Shown: positions 35,445-45,166, counted from the stretch's first letter. The stretch is DNA of 64,000 nucleotides from Pseudosulfitobacter koreensis (GCF_024733015.1 NZ_JANKJG010000007.1:1-64000); one strand, 5' to 3'. Numbers and translations are program-made. The notes: generated from the letters alone by a model not told the origin.

Positions 35445-36266
35445 ATGACGCGCATCCTTGTCACCGGCGGCACCGGGTTTGTCGGACTGCCCGTGGTGCA
35501 AAAGCTGGTCGCCGCAGGCCATGACGTCACCTGCGTGATCCGCGAAGGATCGGCAGACAGGCTTGAGGGGGCGGATGTGCGCATCGTCCCCTGCGAGGAC
35601 GTCTTTGCGCAAAGCCCTGCGTGGTGGGCCGAAACCTTGCAAGGCATCGACACGCTGGTGCATCTGGCATGGTACGCCGAGCCGGGCAAATACCTGACAT
35701 CCGGGCGGAACCTGGATTGCGTGGCAGGCACGCTGGCCATGGCCAGAGGGGCCGCAGGCCTGCGCCGGTTTGTCGGGGCGGGCACCTGTTTCGAATACGA
35801 TCTCAGCGTGGGAACCCTGTCCGTTGACACGCCCCTCGCACCGCAAACCCCCTATGCCGCCGCCAAGGTCGCGACCTTCACCATGCTGACCGCGTGGTGC
35901 GAAACGGCGGGCATCGCCTTCCTCTGGGCGCGGCTTTTCTATCTGCACGGCCCGCGCGAGGACGCGCGGCGTCTGGTCCCGCAGCTGCACGACAAGCTGG
36001 GGCGCGGTGTGCCGGTGGACCTGACCGCCGGCACCGCGCTGCGCGACTATACCGAAGTCGGGCAGGCGGCGGACATGCTGGTGCGCGACATCACCGCAGG
36101 CAGGGTGGGTGCCACCAACATCTGCAGCGGCCGGGGCGTGACCATCCGGGCATTGGCCGAAAGCATCGCCGACACCTACGGACGCCGCGATCTTTTGAAC
36201 TTTGGCGCGTATCCTGACAACCTGACCGACCCGCCGGTGGTCGTTGGGGTCAGAACCGAAGCATGA
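35445..36266 (+). CDS. NAD-dependent epimerase/dehydratase family protein
   Basis: 273 residues from the ATG at 35445; the frame is open upstream without a ribosome site. It has an extended SDR Rossmann start (TRILVTGGTGFVGLPVVQKL) and a TPYAAAKVATF segment with the catalytic Tyr/Lys. It is followed by a substrate domain with LRDYTEVGQAADML. It resembles nucleotide-sugar 4-epimerase/reductases, but no sugar gene cluster surrounds it, so the substrate cannot be named. Confidence 0.8.
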   Translation: MTRILVTGGTGFVGLPVVQKLVAAGHDVTCVIREGSADRLEGADVRIVPCEDVFAQSPAWWAETLQGIDTLVHLAWYAEPGKYLTSGRNLDCVAGTLAMARGAAGLRRFVGAGTCFEYDLSVGTLSVDTPLAPQTPYAAAKVATFTMLTAWCETAGIAFLWARLFYLHGPREDARRLVPQLHDKLGRGVPVDLTAGTALRDYTEVGQAADMLVRDITAGRVGATNICSGRGVTIRALAESIADTYGRRDLLNFGAYPDNLTDPPVVVGVRTEA

Positions 36267-36528
36267 CGTCTGCTCCCGAACGCACCAGCGTCGGGTGTGA
36301 CACATGTGCGCGCTGCCACGGGCTATTGCGTCGCAGCCCTGCGAAGAGAGTGGCAGAGGGCCGCGTTTCGGCATATTGTGTCCGCTCTGCCCGTTTGCAG
36401 GCCGTCCGCTGTGCGGCGGGCGCTCGATTGAGGGATAACCGTATCCTGTTCACAGTGTTCGCGTGCCGCGCCACCGTCGAGGCGGCGGATGATCCTGCGT
36501 TCCCATGCTCTGACCTGAAAGTTAACCG

Positions 36529-37221
36529 ATGAATATGCTAAAGATCGTTGCGGTGCCGATGCACAAGGAAGGCCGCAAATTCGTGGCCATCTTCGCCGCC
36601 CTGTCCGTGATCCTGGGATTGCTCTGGCAGCCCCTGTTCTGGATCGGCGCGGGCCTGACCGTCTGGTGCTATTACTTTTTTCGCAACCCGGTGCGAATGA
36701 TCCCGCAACAGCCGGGACTGATCGTGTCGCCCGCCGACGGCATCGTCTCGCTGGTTCAGGACGCCGTCCCCGAAGAGGCGCTGGGCCTCGGCTCCGAGCC
36801 GCTGACGCGGGTGTCGGTTTTCATGAACGTGTTCAACTGCCACGTGAACCGCGCCCCGATGGCGGGCAAGATCACCCATATCGTCTATCGTCACGGCAAG
36901 TTCGTGAATGCCTCGCTGGACAAGGCGAGCATCCACAACGAACGCAACAGCCTCTCGATCGAGGCCCCCGACGGCACGCGCATCGGCGTGGTGCAGATCG
37001 CGGGACTGGTCGCGCGCCGCATCGTCTGCTTTGCCAAGGAAGGTGACAGCACCGAAGTCGGCCACGTCTTTGGCCTGATCCGTTTCGGCAGCCGGTTGGA
37101 CATCTACCTGCCCAAGGGCGTCTTGCCGCAGGTCTGCGTCGGACAGACGGCCGTGGCCGGTGAAACCATCATCGCCGATCTGACCGACCCCACCCGCACA
37201 CGCGAAGGCATCGCCGTATGA
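36529..37221 (+). CDS. psd: Phosphatidylserine decarboxylase proenzyme
   Basis: 230 residues, the short PSD type of alphaproteobacteria. An N-terminal hydrophobic segment (about 20-48) anchors it to the inner membrane. The self-cleavage site that forms the pyruvoyl group is [11 protein letters not shown] near 191 (cleavage before Ser). SPADGIVS and [12 protein letters not shown] are the conserved catalytic segments. It makes phosphatidylethanolamine from phosphatidylserine. An ATGA overlap joins it to pssA. Confidence 0.93.
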   Translation: MNMLKIVAVPMHKEGRKFVAIFAALSVILGLLWQPLFWIGAGLTVWCYYFFRNPVRMIPQQPGLIVSPADGIVSLVQDAVPEEALGLGSEPLTRVSVFMNVFNCHVNRAPMAGKITHIVYRHGKFVNASLDKASIHNERNSLSIEAPDGTRIGVVQIAGLVARRIVCFAKEGDSTEVGHVFGLIRFGSRLDIYLPKGVLPQVCVGQTAVAGETIIADLTDPTRTREGIAV

Positions 37222-37946
37222 CCGACACACCCCGCCTCAAACTGCGCCACATCGTGCCCAGCATGGTCACCGTCTTCGCGATCTGTGCAGGCATGACCTC
37301 GCTTCGGATGAGCCTCGATGGCCGCATCGAGATGTCGCTCTATTTCGTCCTGATCGCGGTGTTCCTCGACGCCGCCGACGGCAAGCTCGCGCGCTTTCTC
37401 GACAGCGCCAGCCCCTTCGGCGCCGAACTCGACACGCTGGCTGATTTCTTCAACTTCGGGATCGTGCCGGGCATCCTGCTCTACAACACGCTCTATCTTG
37501 GGACCGAACATGCCAGCGTGGGCTTTCTTGCCTGTCTGGTGCTGGCGGTCTGCTGCGCGCTGCGGCTGGCGCGCTTTAACCTGTCGGTCAAGGTCACCGA
37601 TGTCTCGATGAAGAAAGATGACCATTTTGTCGGTGTTCCGGCCCCCGCACTGGCCTGCCTCGCGCTGATGCCGGTCTTCATCGAGCTTTGGGGCTGGCCC
37701 GAAACCGATTTCCCGTTCCTGCGCGCCGCCTATATCATCGGCGTCGGTCTGCTGGCGATCAGCACGATCCCCACGATCTCGATCAAGCACGCCAGCATCA
37801 AACGCGCGCACCTGTCGTTTGCACTGGTGGGCGTGGTCGCCCTGATGGTCTGCCTGATGGTCTATCCCTGGCCGACACTGATCGTGGCAAACTGCCTCTA
37901 TCTGGCGTCACTGCCGTATTCGTACTGGAAGCAGGAGAAGTCTTAG
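37218..37946 (+). CDS. pssA: CDP-diacylglycerol-serine O-phosphatidyltransferase
   Basis: 242 residues, about seven TM helices. The CDP-alcohol phosphotransferase signature D-x2-DG-x2-AR-x8-G-x3-D-x3-D is present from [20 protein letters not shown] to AELDTLAD near residue 50. It produces phosphatidylserine for Psd, encoded just upstream with a 4-nt overlap, so the two form the PE synthesis operon. Convergent with phnM. Confidence 0.93.
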   Translation: MTDTPRLKLRHIVPSMVTVFAICAGMTSLRMSLDGRIEMSLYFVLIAVFLDAADGKLARFLDSASPFGAELDTLADFFNFGIVPGILLYNTLYLGTEHASVGFLACLVLAVCCALRLARFNLSVKVTDVSMKKDDHFVGVPAPALACLALMPVFIELWGWPETDFPFLRAAYIIGVGLLAISTIPTISIKHASIKRAHLSFALVGVVALMVCLMVYPWPTLIVANCLYLASLPYSYWKQEKS

Positions 37947-38009
37947 GGGGTAAAGTGGCTCCACTGACAACGGTGAGACGCCGCGCAACATAGGGCGGCG
38001 CCCGCCCGT

Positions 38010-38024
38010 CGTGCTGAAAGCACG
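38010..38024. terminator. Short hairpin between convergent pssA and phnM
   Basis: CGTGCT-GAA-AGCACG forms a 6-bp stem with a 3-nt loop and is followed by CCTTT on the plus strand. It lies in the 139-bp gap between the two convergent operons. The stem is short and the T-run poor, so it may be only a weak bidirectional terminator. Confidence 0.3.
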
Positions 38025-38085
38025 CCTTTGGCCGGCGGCACTGCGTGCCTTGATTCCAGGCTTGGAGGTTGGCTGCTAAGCCCCC

Positions 38086-39231
38086 TCAAGCCACCCGCTG
38101 CCCCTCGGACCATACCGCCTGCACCAGCGGCGCGCCTTCCAGCACGCCAAAGCGGATCAGATCCGCCCGCTTGCCCACTGCGATCTCGCCCCGATCCATC
38201 AACCCGACCGACCGCGCAGGCGTCGCGGTCACAGTCGCAATCGCACGCGCCATGTCGCCCCACATATCCGCCAGCTGCACCGCCGCCTGCAACAGCGCCG
38301 CAGGCACATAGTCCGACGACACGATGTCCAGCAATCCGGCCTCGGCCAATTCCTGCGCCGCCACGTTCCCCGAATGCGACCCGCCGCGCACCAGATTGGG
38401 CGCGCCCATGATGGTGGCAATCCCCGACGCACGACACGCCTCAGCCGCCTCGACCGTCGTGGGAAACTCCGCAATCGCCACGCCGTGCGCATGGCTTGCG
38501 GCCACCTGATCGGCGGTGGTGTCGTCGTGGCTCGCCAGCGTCGCGCCATAGCGCGTGGCCGCCGCAACCGCCGCCGCCTCGTGCTTGGCCCCCAGCTCGG
38601 CCTGCAACCCGTAGAGAAACGCCACGTATTCCGCGAACCCCTCGGCCTCCATGTTGTGCTTGCCGCGCACGTAGGTCTCGAACTTCGACACGTCGCGAAA
38701 CTGCCGCTGCCCCGGCGTGTGGTCCATCAGCGACACGATCCCCACCTTGTCGTCGGCCCCGAACTCGTCCAGCTCCTCGGCCAGCGTCTCCGAACAGATC
38801 TCGGCGCGCAGGTGGATGTGGTGGCTGATCTTCAGCGCCCCCCGATTGCGCATGTCCAATATCTCGTCGGCCATCTGGCGCGCATATTTGCCATAGCGCT
38901 TCTGATCCCCCGACAGGATCGACCCCACGCGAATGGCATCGAACACCGTGGTGATGCCGGTGCCCGCCAGTTCGCGGTCATGGGCGATGATGGCGGCACG
39001 GTGCGGCCAGTCGACCTTGGGGCGGGGCACCATATGCCGTTCCAGATTGTCGGTGTGCAGCTCGATCAGCCCCGGCGCCACGAAATCGCCGCCGCAGTCC
39101 AGCGCGCCGGGCACCGCCGTGCCCCCTGCGGCCACATCCACGATCTTGCCTGCGCGCAACACCACGGTTCCGGTGATCACATCGGCGGGCAGCACCACGC
39201 GGGCATTGGTCAATACGGTTTCCTGGGTCAT
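38086..39231 (-). CDS. phnM: PhnM, alpha-D-ribose 1-methylphosphonate 5-triphosphate diphosphatase
   Basis: 381 residues of the amidohydrolase superfamily. LIELHTDNLERHMVPRPKVD near 55-75 and VASHDDTTADQV are PhnM hallmark segments with metal ligands. It releases pyrophosphate from the triphosphate made by PhnGHIL, giving the substrate for the PhnJ C-P bond cleavage. Last gene of phnGHIJKLNM; overlaps phnN by 4 nt. Confidence 0.94.
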   Translation of the reverse strand: MTQETVLTNARVVLPADVITGTVVLRAGKIVDVAAGGTAVPGALDCGGDFVAPGLIELHTDNLERHMVPRPKVDWPHRAAIIAHDRELAGTGITTVFDAIRVGSILSGDQKRYGKYARQMADEILDMRNRGALKISHHIHLRAEICSETLAEELDEFGADDKVGIVSLMDHTPGQRQFRDVSKFETYVRGKHNMEAEGFAEYVAFLYGLQAELGAKHEAAAVAAATRYGATLASHDDTTADQVAASHAHGVAIAEFPTTVEAAEACRASGIATIMGAPNLVRGGSHSGNVAAQELAEAGLLDIVSSDYVPAALLQAAVQLADMWGDMARAIATVTATPARSVGLMDRGEIAVGKRADLIRFGVLEGAPLVQAVWSEGQRVA

Positions 39232-39782
39232 GTCAGTGTCACGTCTTTCTGTGGATACAGGGCGGCAAGCGCCCGCTTTACGGTCTCGGCCAGCGGGCCC
39301 GAATTGTCGATATGTATCGCGTCGATGCCGCCTGGCAGGGCAAAGCCCGCCCGCGCCAGCCGCGCGTCGATCTCGCTGCCGTCCTCGCGCCCGCGCGCCA
39401 TCAGCCGCGCGCGCAGCACTGCGGGGCTGGCGGTCAGCAGCAGCACCGGCATCGGCCCAAAGCGCGCCCGCGCCGCGCCCAGCACGTCGCGCGACAGGTT
39501 CACCAGCAGGTCGCGCCCCTGTGCCAGCTCTGCGTCCACCTCGGCGGGAATGCCATAGCGCAGCCCGTGCGCCTGCCAGCTCAGCGCGAATGCGCCTGCC
39601 GACTGCATCCCCAGAAACATCGGCACGCTGACCGCGTCGTAATCTTCGCCGCCCGCATCCGCGTCGCGGGTGATGACCCTGCGCACCAGCGACAGCTCAG
39701 GTGCCGCATCGACCAGCGCCTGCATCACGGTGTCCTTGCCCACGCCCGATGGACCCACGACGGCGATCATCCGTCCCGTCAT
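39228..39782 (-). CDS. phnN: PhnN, ribose 1,5-bisphosphate phosphokinase
   Basis: 184 residues, guanylate-kinase-like P-loop ([17 protein letters not shown]). It converts ribose 1,5-bisphosphate, formed after C-P cleavage, to PRPP. This copy is placed between phnL and phnM with 4-nt overlaps on both sides. No phnP gene is found in the window, so the cyclic phosphate step must be encoded elsewhere or done by another enzyme. Confidence 0.93.
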   Translation of the reverse strand: MTGRMIAVVGPSGVGKDTVMQALVDAAPELSLVRRVITRDADAGGEDYDAVSVPMFLGMQSAGAFALSWQAHGLRYGIPAEVDAELAQGRDLLVNLSRDVLGAARARFGPMPVLLLTASPAVLRARLMARGREDGSEIDARLARAGFALPGGIDAIHIDNSGPLAETVKRALAALYPQKDVTLT

Positions 39783-40462
39783 GTGTCAGCCTTCGGCGTA
39801 AACGCCGCCGCATCAATTACCCGGTCACAGACACGGTCCCGCGCCGCCTCGTCATGGAAGATACCCACGATCGCCGCCCCGCGCGCCTTGGCCTCTTCGA
39901 TCAGCGACAGCACCACCTCGCGGTTGGTCACGTCCAGACTGGCGGTCGGCTCGTCCAGAAGCAGCGCGGGATAATCATAGGAAAAGCCGCGCGCGATGTT
40001 CACCCGCTGCTGCTCGCCGCCCGAAAACGTGGTGGGGCTCAGACCCCACAGTCGCTCGGGGATGTTCAGACGCGCCAGCAGCTCGCGTGCCCGCGCCTCT
40101 GCCGTCGCGCGGTCGTGCCCGGTCCGCAACAGCGGCTCGGCCACCACGTCCAGCGTCGACACACGCGGCACCACCCGCAGGAACTGGCTGACATAGCCCA
40201 GCGTCTCGCGCCGCAGCGCCAGTATCTCGCGCGGCTGGGCCGTGGCCACATCCACGCCACCGATGCGGATATGTCCCGACGCGGCAAGGTAATTGCCGTA
40301 AAGCATCCGCATCAGCGTGGATTTCCCCGCCCCCGACGCCCCGATCAGCCCGACACATTCGCCGCGCGCCACATCGAACGCAGCCCCCTCCATCACTGGA
40401 ATGACGGTGCCGCCCTGATTGTGCAGGGTAAAGGACTTGGACAGGTTCTCGACTTGGATCAT
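39779..40462 (-). CDS. phnL: PhnL, ABC-type ATPase of the C-P lyase complex
   Basis: 227 residues with Walker [18 protein letters not shown], signature [15 protein letters not shown] and Walker [13 protein letters not shown]. It lacks a membrane partner: PhnL and PhnK belong to the C-P lyase core, and PhnL is needed with PhnGHI for ribose-phosphonate formation. It starts 47 bp after phnK and overlaps phnN by 4 nt. Confidence 0.93.
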   Translation of the reverse strand: MIQVENLSKSFTLHNQGGTVIPVMEGAAFDVARGECVGLIGASGAGKSTLMRMLYGNYLAASGHIRIGGVDVATAQPREILALRRETLGYVSQFLRVVPRVSTLDVVAEPLLRTGHDRATAEARARELLARLNIPERLWGLSPTTFSGGEQQRVNIARGFSYDYPALLLDEPTASLDVTNREVVLSLIEEAKARGAAIVGIFHDEAARDRVCDRVIDAAAFTPKADT

Positions 40463-40509
40463 TTTGTTAACCTAATGTTAATAAATAGAAAAGGTTTCGC
40501 CACGAAACC

Positions 40510-41280
40510 TCACACCTGCAACACCGAAGACACCAGCAGCTGCGTATAGGCATGCTGCGGATCGTCCAGTACCTGATCGGTCAGCCCGGTCTCGACCACG
40601 TGCCCGTCCTTCATCACCATCAGCCGGTCGGCCAGCAGCCGCACGACGGCCAGATCATGCGTGACGATGATGGCGCTCAACCCCATCTCGCGCACCAGCC
40701 CGCGCAAAAGATCCAGCAGACGCGCCTGCACGCTGACATCAAGGCCCCCCGTCGGCTCGTCCATGAACACCAGACGCGGCCCGGTGACCAGATTGCGCGC
40801 GATCTGCAACCGCTGCTGCATACCCCCCGAAAAGGCGGTGGGGCGGTCGTCGATCCGGTCGGCGGCAATCTCGACGCGGCCCAGCCAGTCGGTCGCAGTG
40901 TCGCGGATCTGCCCGTAATGGCGCGCACCCACGGCCATCAGCCGCTCGCCCACGTTGCCGCCTGCACTCACGTTCATCCGCAGCCCGTCGCGGGCATGCT
41001 GGTGAACGAAGGCCCAGTCGGTGCGCCCCAGCATCCGCCGCTCGGGCTCGCGCATGGTGACGGTGTCGCGCAGGCCGTCGGTCTTGGTGTCAAAGCGTAC
41101 GGCACCGGCGTCGGGGGTCAGATGCCCTGCCAGACAGTTCAGCAGCGTCGACTTGCCCGACCCGCTTTCGCCCACGATCCCCATGACCTCGCCGGGGAAC
41201 AGGTCAAAGGACACGTCCTTGCATCCCACCCGCGCGCCATAGAATTTGGCGATGTTCTCAACCTGCAAAAGCGGTGTCAT
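40510..41280 (-). CDS. phnK: PhnK, ABC-type ATPase of the C-P lyase complex
   Basis: 256 residues from the ATG at 41280 (MTPLLQVENIAKFYGAR), overlapping phnJ by 4 nt; the frame is open further upstream only as antisense of phnJ. Walker A GESGSGKSTLLNCLAG, signature FSGGMQQRLQIARNL and Walker B LVFMDEPTGGLD are present. In E. coli PhnK binds the PhnGHIJ core at PhnJ. Confidence 0.93.
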   Translation of the reverse strand: MTPLLQVENIAKFYGARVGCKDVSFDLFPGEVMGIVGESGSGKSTLLNCLAGHLTPDAGAVRFDTKTDGLRDTVTMREPERRMLGRTDWAFVHQHARDGLRMNVSAGGNVGERLMAVGARHYGQIRDTATDWLGRVEIAADRIDDRPTAFSGGMQQRLQIARNLVTGPRLVFMDEPTGGLDVSVQARLLDLLRGLVREMGLSAIIVTHDLAVVRLLADRLMVMKDGHVVETGLTDQVLDDPQHAYTQLLVSSVLQV

Positions 41281-42146
41281 GCCGCGTCCTCCCCAAGCGG
41301 TACGCCTTGTGCGCCCACATGCCCTGCCTTGCGGCGGGTGCTGCAATAATCGGTGTCCGAACACATGAACAAACGCCCGCCTGCGTCGTCGACGATCAAC
41401 TCGTCCAGATAGCTGTCCTCGGCCCCGCACAGGTCGCAGGCATGGTCCGCCTTGCTCGCCTCGAAGGGGAAATCCTCGAAATCCAGACTGACCACCTTGG
41501 CATAGGGCGGCACCGCATAGATCCGCTGTTCGCGCCCCGCTCCGAAAAGCTGGATTGCCGCCATCTCCAGCTTGGGGTTGTCAAATTTGGGAATGGGCGA
41601 GGGGTCCATCACATAGCGCCCCTCGACCTTCACCGGATAGGCATAGGACGTGGCAATCGCGCCGTGCTGGCTGATGTCCTCATAAAGTTTCACGTGCATC
41701 AGCCCGTATTCTTCCAGACTGTGCATCTTGCGCGTCTCGACCTCGGAGGGCTCCAGAAACCGCAGCGGTTCGGGGATCGGCACCTGATAGACCAGGATCT
41801 GATCCGCGCGCAGCACTTCTTCGGGAATGCGGTGCCGGGTCTGGATCACGCTGGCCTCGGCCGTGGCCTCGGTCACCGCCACCCCGGCGGTCTTCTCGAA
41901 AAACCGCCGGATCGACACGGCATTGGTGGTGTCGTCGGCGCCCTGATCAATCACCTTGAACGTATCATCGGGCGTCAGTACCGCCGCCGACACCTGCACC
42001 CCGCCCGTGCCCCAGCCGTAAGGCATCGGCATCTCGCGGCTGGCAAAGGGCACCTGATACCCCGGTATCGCCAGCCCCTTGAGGATCGCACGCCGGATCA
42101 TCCGCTTGGTCTGCTCGTCCAGATAGGCAAAGTTATAATCGCTCAT
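41277..42146 (-). CDS. phnJ: PhnJ, carbon-phosphorus lyase radical-SAM subunit
   Basis: 289 residues. The catalytic Fe-S cysteines are at the C-terminus in CDLCGAEDSYLDEL and LFMCSDTDYC, the unusual radical-SAM site of PhnJ. YNFAYLDEQTKRMIRRAILK at the N-terminus is strongly conserved in PhnJ. It cleaves ribose 1-phosphonate 5-phosphate to a 1,2-cyclic phosphate and the alkane (methane from methylphosphonate). Coupled to phnI and phnK by 4-nt overlaps. Confidence 0.96.
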   Translation of the reverse strand: MSDYNFAYLDEQTKRMIRRAILKGLAIPGYQVPFASREMPMPYGWGTGGVQVSAAVLTPDDTFKVIDQGADDTTNAVSIRRFFEKTAGVAVTEATAEASVIQTRHRIPEEVLRADQILVYQVPIPEPLRFLEPSEVETRKMHSLEEYGLMHVKLYEDISQHGAIATSYAYPVKVEGRYVMDPSPIPKFDNPKLEMAAIQLFGAGREQRIYAVPPYAKVVSLDFEDFPFEASKADHACDLCGAEDSYLDELIVDDAGGRLFMCSDTDYCSTRRKAGHVGAQGVPLGEDAA

Positions 42147-43285
42147 TCTGCTGCCCCTTCTTTCATCTTGCCGGATAAATTCCCGCCGGAGGCTCCCGCA
42201 CTCTCGGACGGCGCAGCGTTATTGGCCTCGGCCTCACGCCGCAGCTTGCGGATCAACTCCAGTTCCGACTGGAAATCGACGTAATGGGGCAGCTTGATAT
42301 GCTCCAGAAACCCCGTCGCCTGGATGTTGTCGGCATGATACAACACGAATTCCTCGTCCTGCGCAGGCGCGCCGAGGTTGTCTTCGCCCAGCTCCTTCCA
42401 GCGCAGCGCGCGGTCCACCAGGGCCATCGAAATCGCCTTGCGTTCGGACATGCCGAACACCAGCCCATAGCCGCGCGTGAACTGCGGCGGCTGGGTCTTC
42501 GAGCCCTGGAACTGGTTCACGGTCTCGCATTCGGTCACGTCGATCTCGCCGATCTCGATGGCAAAGCCCAGTTCGGGGATGTCCATCTCGACCGCCACAG
42601 TGCCGATGCGCAATTCGGCCACGAAGGCGTGGTTGCGCGCGTAGCCACGCTGCGTCGAATAGGCCATGCCAAGGATGAACCCCTCGTCGCCCCGCGCCAG
42701 CGCCTGCAGGCGCAGATCGCGCGTCGCGGGCAGTTCCAGCGGCGTGCGCGTCAGGTCAGGCGGGGTGGTATCGCTGTCGGTCTCGGGCTGGATCAGCCCC
42801 TCGCGGTCGAGAAAGCTCATGATATGCGGCGTCTGCGCGGTGCCGGCTTCGACCTCGGCGGCGGCGGGCACTTCACCTTCGGCGGCCAGTTTGAAATCCA
42901 GCAGCCGGTGTGTGTAGTCAAAGGTCGGACCCAGCATCTGCCCGCCGGGCGCGTCCTTGAACGTCGCCGACACGCGGCGGTCGCAGGTCATCGCGCCGGT
43001 GTCGATGGGCACCGACCCGCCAAAGCGCGGCAGGGTGGTGCGATAGGCACGGATCAGGAAGATCGCCTCGATCAGATCGCCGCGCGACTGCTTGATCGCC
43101 AGCGCCGCCAGATCGGGATCATAAAGCGAGCCCTCGGCCATCACGCGGTTCACGGCCAGCTTCAGCTGTTCGCGGATCTGCGGCACCGACAGTTCCGCGA
43201 CGGACGCATCGCCGCGCCGCTCTTCGGCGAGCCACGCGTGGGCCGCGTCAATTGCCCGCTCTCCCCCTTTTACGGCTACATACAT
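42143..43285 (-). CDS. phnI: PhnI, C-P lyase core subunit
   Basis: 380 residues from the ATG at 43285, which overlaps the phnH stop (TGATG). The N-terminus MYVAVKGGERAIDAAHAWLA is diagnostic. With PhnG, PhnH and PhnL it couples methylphosphonate to ATP ribose and releases adenine. The C-terminal ~30 residues (NNAAPSESAGASGGNLSGKM) look like a disordered extension compared with the E. coli protein. Confidence 0.95.
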   Translation of the reverse strand: MYVAVKGGERAIDAAHAWLAEERRGDASVAELSVPQIREQLKLAVNRVMAEGSLYDPDLAALAIKQSRGDLIEAIFLIRAYRTTLPRFGGSVPIDTGAMTCDRRVSATFKDAPGGQMLGPTFDYTHRLLDFKLAAEGEVPAAAEVEAGTAQTPHIMSFLDREGLIQPETDSDTTPPDLTRTPLELPATRDLRLQALARGDEGFILGMAYSTQRGYARNHAFVAELRIGTVAVEMDIPELGFAIEIGEIDVTECETVNQFQGSKTQPPQFTRGYGLVFGMSERKAISMALVDRALRWKELGEDNLGAPAQDEEFVLYHADNIQATGFLEHIKLPHYVDFQSELELIRKLRREAEANNAAPSESAGASGGNLSGKMKEGAAE

Positions 43286-43845
43286 CAGCTTACCTTCGTG
43301 GTTCGGGGCAGGGCGGCCACTTGGTCGCCTGCGGTAAAGATATGGTCGAGGCCAAGGGGGAAGAGTTTGGCATTGGCCTGAAAGGCTGCGCGTTCGGGCA
43401 GCGACAGGGTTGCGGTGTCCTTGATGCCGGGGCCGCGCAGGGTCGCGCCATCCTGGCTCAGCCGGTCGCATTCCACGATCAGCGTGGTTGAACGGTCGGG
43501 ATATTCCGCGGTGCCGATGGGAAAGGGCAGGCCGTTCAGTTCTTCCCATGTGCCCACGGCAAAACTGGCCTCTTCAGGCCCGCAGAACGGCGCGCCGGTG
43601 TGGAAGGTGATCCAGTCGCGCACCGCTTTGGTGTCGCGCGAGGGGGCCAGAAACACCGGCGTTTCGGGGTCGCAGAGCGTCAGCAGCACGATGCCCCCCG
43701 CCTGTGACAGCGGTGCGGGGGGCGTGCCGCCGGTCACGGTCTCGATCCGGCCCGGCTGTGCCATCACCTGCATGATGCGGCGAAAGGCGTGGGCGGCGTC
43801 GATGGGGGCATCGGCAAAGCCGCCGGTCAGTGCGTCGGTCTGCAT
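43285..43845 (-). CDS. phnH: PhnH, C-P lyase core subunit
   Basis: 186 residues from the ATG at 43845. The family features are an N-terminal AFRRIMQVMAQPGR segment and a C-terminal LSLPERAAFQANAKLFPLGL segment. PhnH is a structural subunit of the PhnGHIJ core. It overlaps the phnG stop by 1 nt and the phnI start by 1 nt. Confidence 0.94.
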   Translation of the reverse strand: MQTDALTGGFADAPIDAAHAFRRIMQVMAQPGRIETVTGGTPPAPLSQAGGIVLLTLCDPETPVFLAPSRDTKAVRDWITFHTGAPFCGPEEASFAVGTWEELNGLPFPIGTAEYPDRSTTLIVECDRLSQDGATLRGPGIKDTATLSLPERAAFQANAKLFPLGLDHIFTAGDQVAALPRTTKVS

Positions 43846-44300
43846 CAGTCTTCTCCTCTGACCATGGTAAAGAAATCGACCTTGGTCGCGGTAGCCTTGG
43901 CGCTGCGGGTGGCGCGGGTCTGCTCCATCCCGGCCTGCAGGGGGGTCAGAACGGCGGCGCGGATGGCATCGGCCTCGGCGGTCTGCATCAGGGCGTCTAT
44001 CAGCGCCGCGCGCGTCGCCTTGACCTTGTCGCGGCCCTGCACATAGCCGTGGCCGTCCTCGCCCGAGGCCAGCCGCACCGAGGTGCGGGTGACGGTCATT
44101 TCGCCAAGGTTGAAGGCGCTGCCGACGGCGCCTGCGCGGCCGCGCACCATGACGCTGCCCACTTCGGGGGTGCGCAGCACGGTGTGGTCGGGGTCGAGTG
44201 CGGCATCGGTCCAGAGCGCGTCCAGATCCGCAGCGCTGCAGCGGGCCAGAAGGCTGAGCCAGGCCTTGCGGGCGGCGTTGGGGTCGGTTTTTTCGTTCAT
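43845..44300 (-). CDS. phnG: PhnG, C-P lyase core subunit
   Basis: 151 residues, first gene of the minus-strand catalytic operon phnGHIJKLNM. RKAWLSLLARCSAADLDALW and GEMTVTRTSVRLASGEDGHG are family signatures. It works with PhnI in the nucleosidase/transfer step. It is divergent from phnF across a 107-bp region with a strong palindrome. Confidence 0.93.
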   Translation of the reverse strand: MNEKTDPNAARKAWLSLLARCSAADLDALWTDAALDPDHTVLRTPEVGSVMVRGRAGAVGSAFNLGEMTVTRTSVRLASGEDGHGYVQGRDKVKATRAALIDALMQTAEADAIRAAVLTPLQAGMEQTRATRSAKATATKVDFFTMVRGED

Positions 44301-44317
44301 GTAGACACCTTGCCGAT

Positions 44318-44345
44318 TTGTCTAGTTTACTATACAACTAGACAA
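44318..44345. promoter_or_regulatory. Candidate PhnF operator (palindrome between phnG and phnF)
   Basis: TTGTCTAGT (44318-44326) and ACTAGACAA (44337-44345) are exact inverted 9-mers around a 10-bp AT-rich centre containing TATAC. The site lies 18-45 bp upstream of phnG and 63-90 bp upstream of phnF, as expected for a HutC-type GntR repressor acting on both. The AT-rich centre may also be part of the promoter. Confidence 0.65.
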
Positions 44346-44407
44346 ATATATCCGTGATTCTGCCCCGTTCCGCAATCCCCAGCTTTGTGAAGATTTGGTG
44401 ACACCCC

Positions 44408-45118
44408 ATGGCCCGCACCCCGATCTGGCAGTCGATCGCCACCCATCTGCGCGATGAAATCGCCGCAGGGCAGTTCGCCCAGGGCGACAAGCTGCCGACC
44501 GAGGCGGCGCTGTCCGCGCGTTTCGGCGTCAACCGCCACACCGTGCGTCATGCGCTGGGCGCACTGGCGGACGATGGCGTGGTTTATGCGCGGCGCGGGG
44601 CCGGTGTGTTCGTAACCCAGGTGCCGACGGATTACCCCATCGGCAAGCGGGTGCGGTTTCACCAGAACCTGACGCTGGCGGGGCGGGTGCCAGCCAAGGA
44701 AATTCTGTCGCTGGAAACCCGCAGCGCCACGGCGGTCGAACGCAAGACCCTTGCGCTGGAGGAAGGCGATCTGGTCCACGACTACGAAGGGCTGTCACTG
44801 GCCGACGACCAGCCCGTCGCCCTGTTTCGCAGCGTGTTTCCGGCGGCGCGGTTTCCGGGGCTGCCGGGCGATCTGCAGGAGACACGGTCGGTCACGGCTG
44901 CATTGCTGCGCGGCGGCGTGGCGGATTACACCCGCGCGTCCACCCGGCTGAAAGCGAAGCTTGCCACGGCGACGCAGGCGCTGCACCTGCGCATCTCGGA
45001 GGGCGCTCCGGTGCTGCACACGGCGGGGATCAACGTGGACGCGGAGGGTGTGCCGGTGGAGTTCGGCAACACGTGGTTCGCGGGGGATCGCATCACGCTG
45101 ACGCTTGAGGGGGAGTGA
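44408..45118 (+). CDS. phnF: PhnF, GntR/HutC-family phosphonate regulator
   Basis: 236 residues. The winged-helix GntR domain at about 5-72 (IWQSIATHLRDEIAAGQFAQ; LSARFGVNRHTVRHALGALA) is followed by a UTRA effector domain. It is divergent from phnG and should repress the C-P lyase operon unless bound to a phosphonate-pathway ligand. The palindrome at 44318-44345 is the probable site. Confidence 0.92.
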   Translation: MARTPIWQSIATHLRDEIAAGQFAQGDKLPTEAALSARFGVNRHTVRHALGALADDGVVYARRGAGVFVTQVPTDYPIGKRVRFHQNLTLAGRVPAKEILSLETRSATAVERKTLALEEGDLVHDYEGLSLADDQPVALFRSVFPAARFPGLPGDLQETRSVTAALLRGGVADYTRASTRLKAKLATATQALHLRISEGAPVLHTAGINVDAEGVPVEFGNTWFAGDRITLTLEGE

Positions 45119-45140
45119 GGGATCTGCTCTGGGCGGAGAA

Positions 45141-45166
45141 TGGCTGGAGACTGGCTGGAGACTGGC
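45141..45166 (+). repeat. 11-bp tandem repeat after phnF
   Basis: TGGCTGGAGAC occurs twice in direct tandem (45141-45151 and 45152-45162), followed by a partial third unit TGGC. It lies in the non-coding gap between phnF and the Tat protein gene. No function evident. Confidence 0.5.

Noticed and set aside
35202-36374. N-terminal extension of the transglutaminase-like gene
   Set aside because: The upstream part of the frame is antisense to the epimerase; the ATG at 35201 gives the normal family length.
36263-36532. Cys-containing open frame between the epimerase and psd (CDTCARCHG)
   Set aside because: The CxxC motif looked like a zinc ribbon, but there is only one pair, no ribosome site and no further structure; probably the psd leader region.
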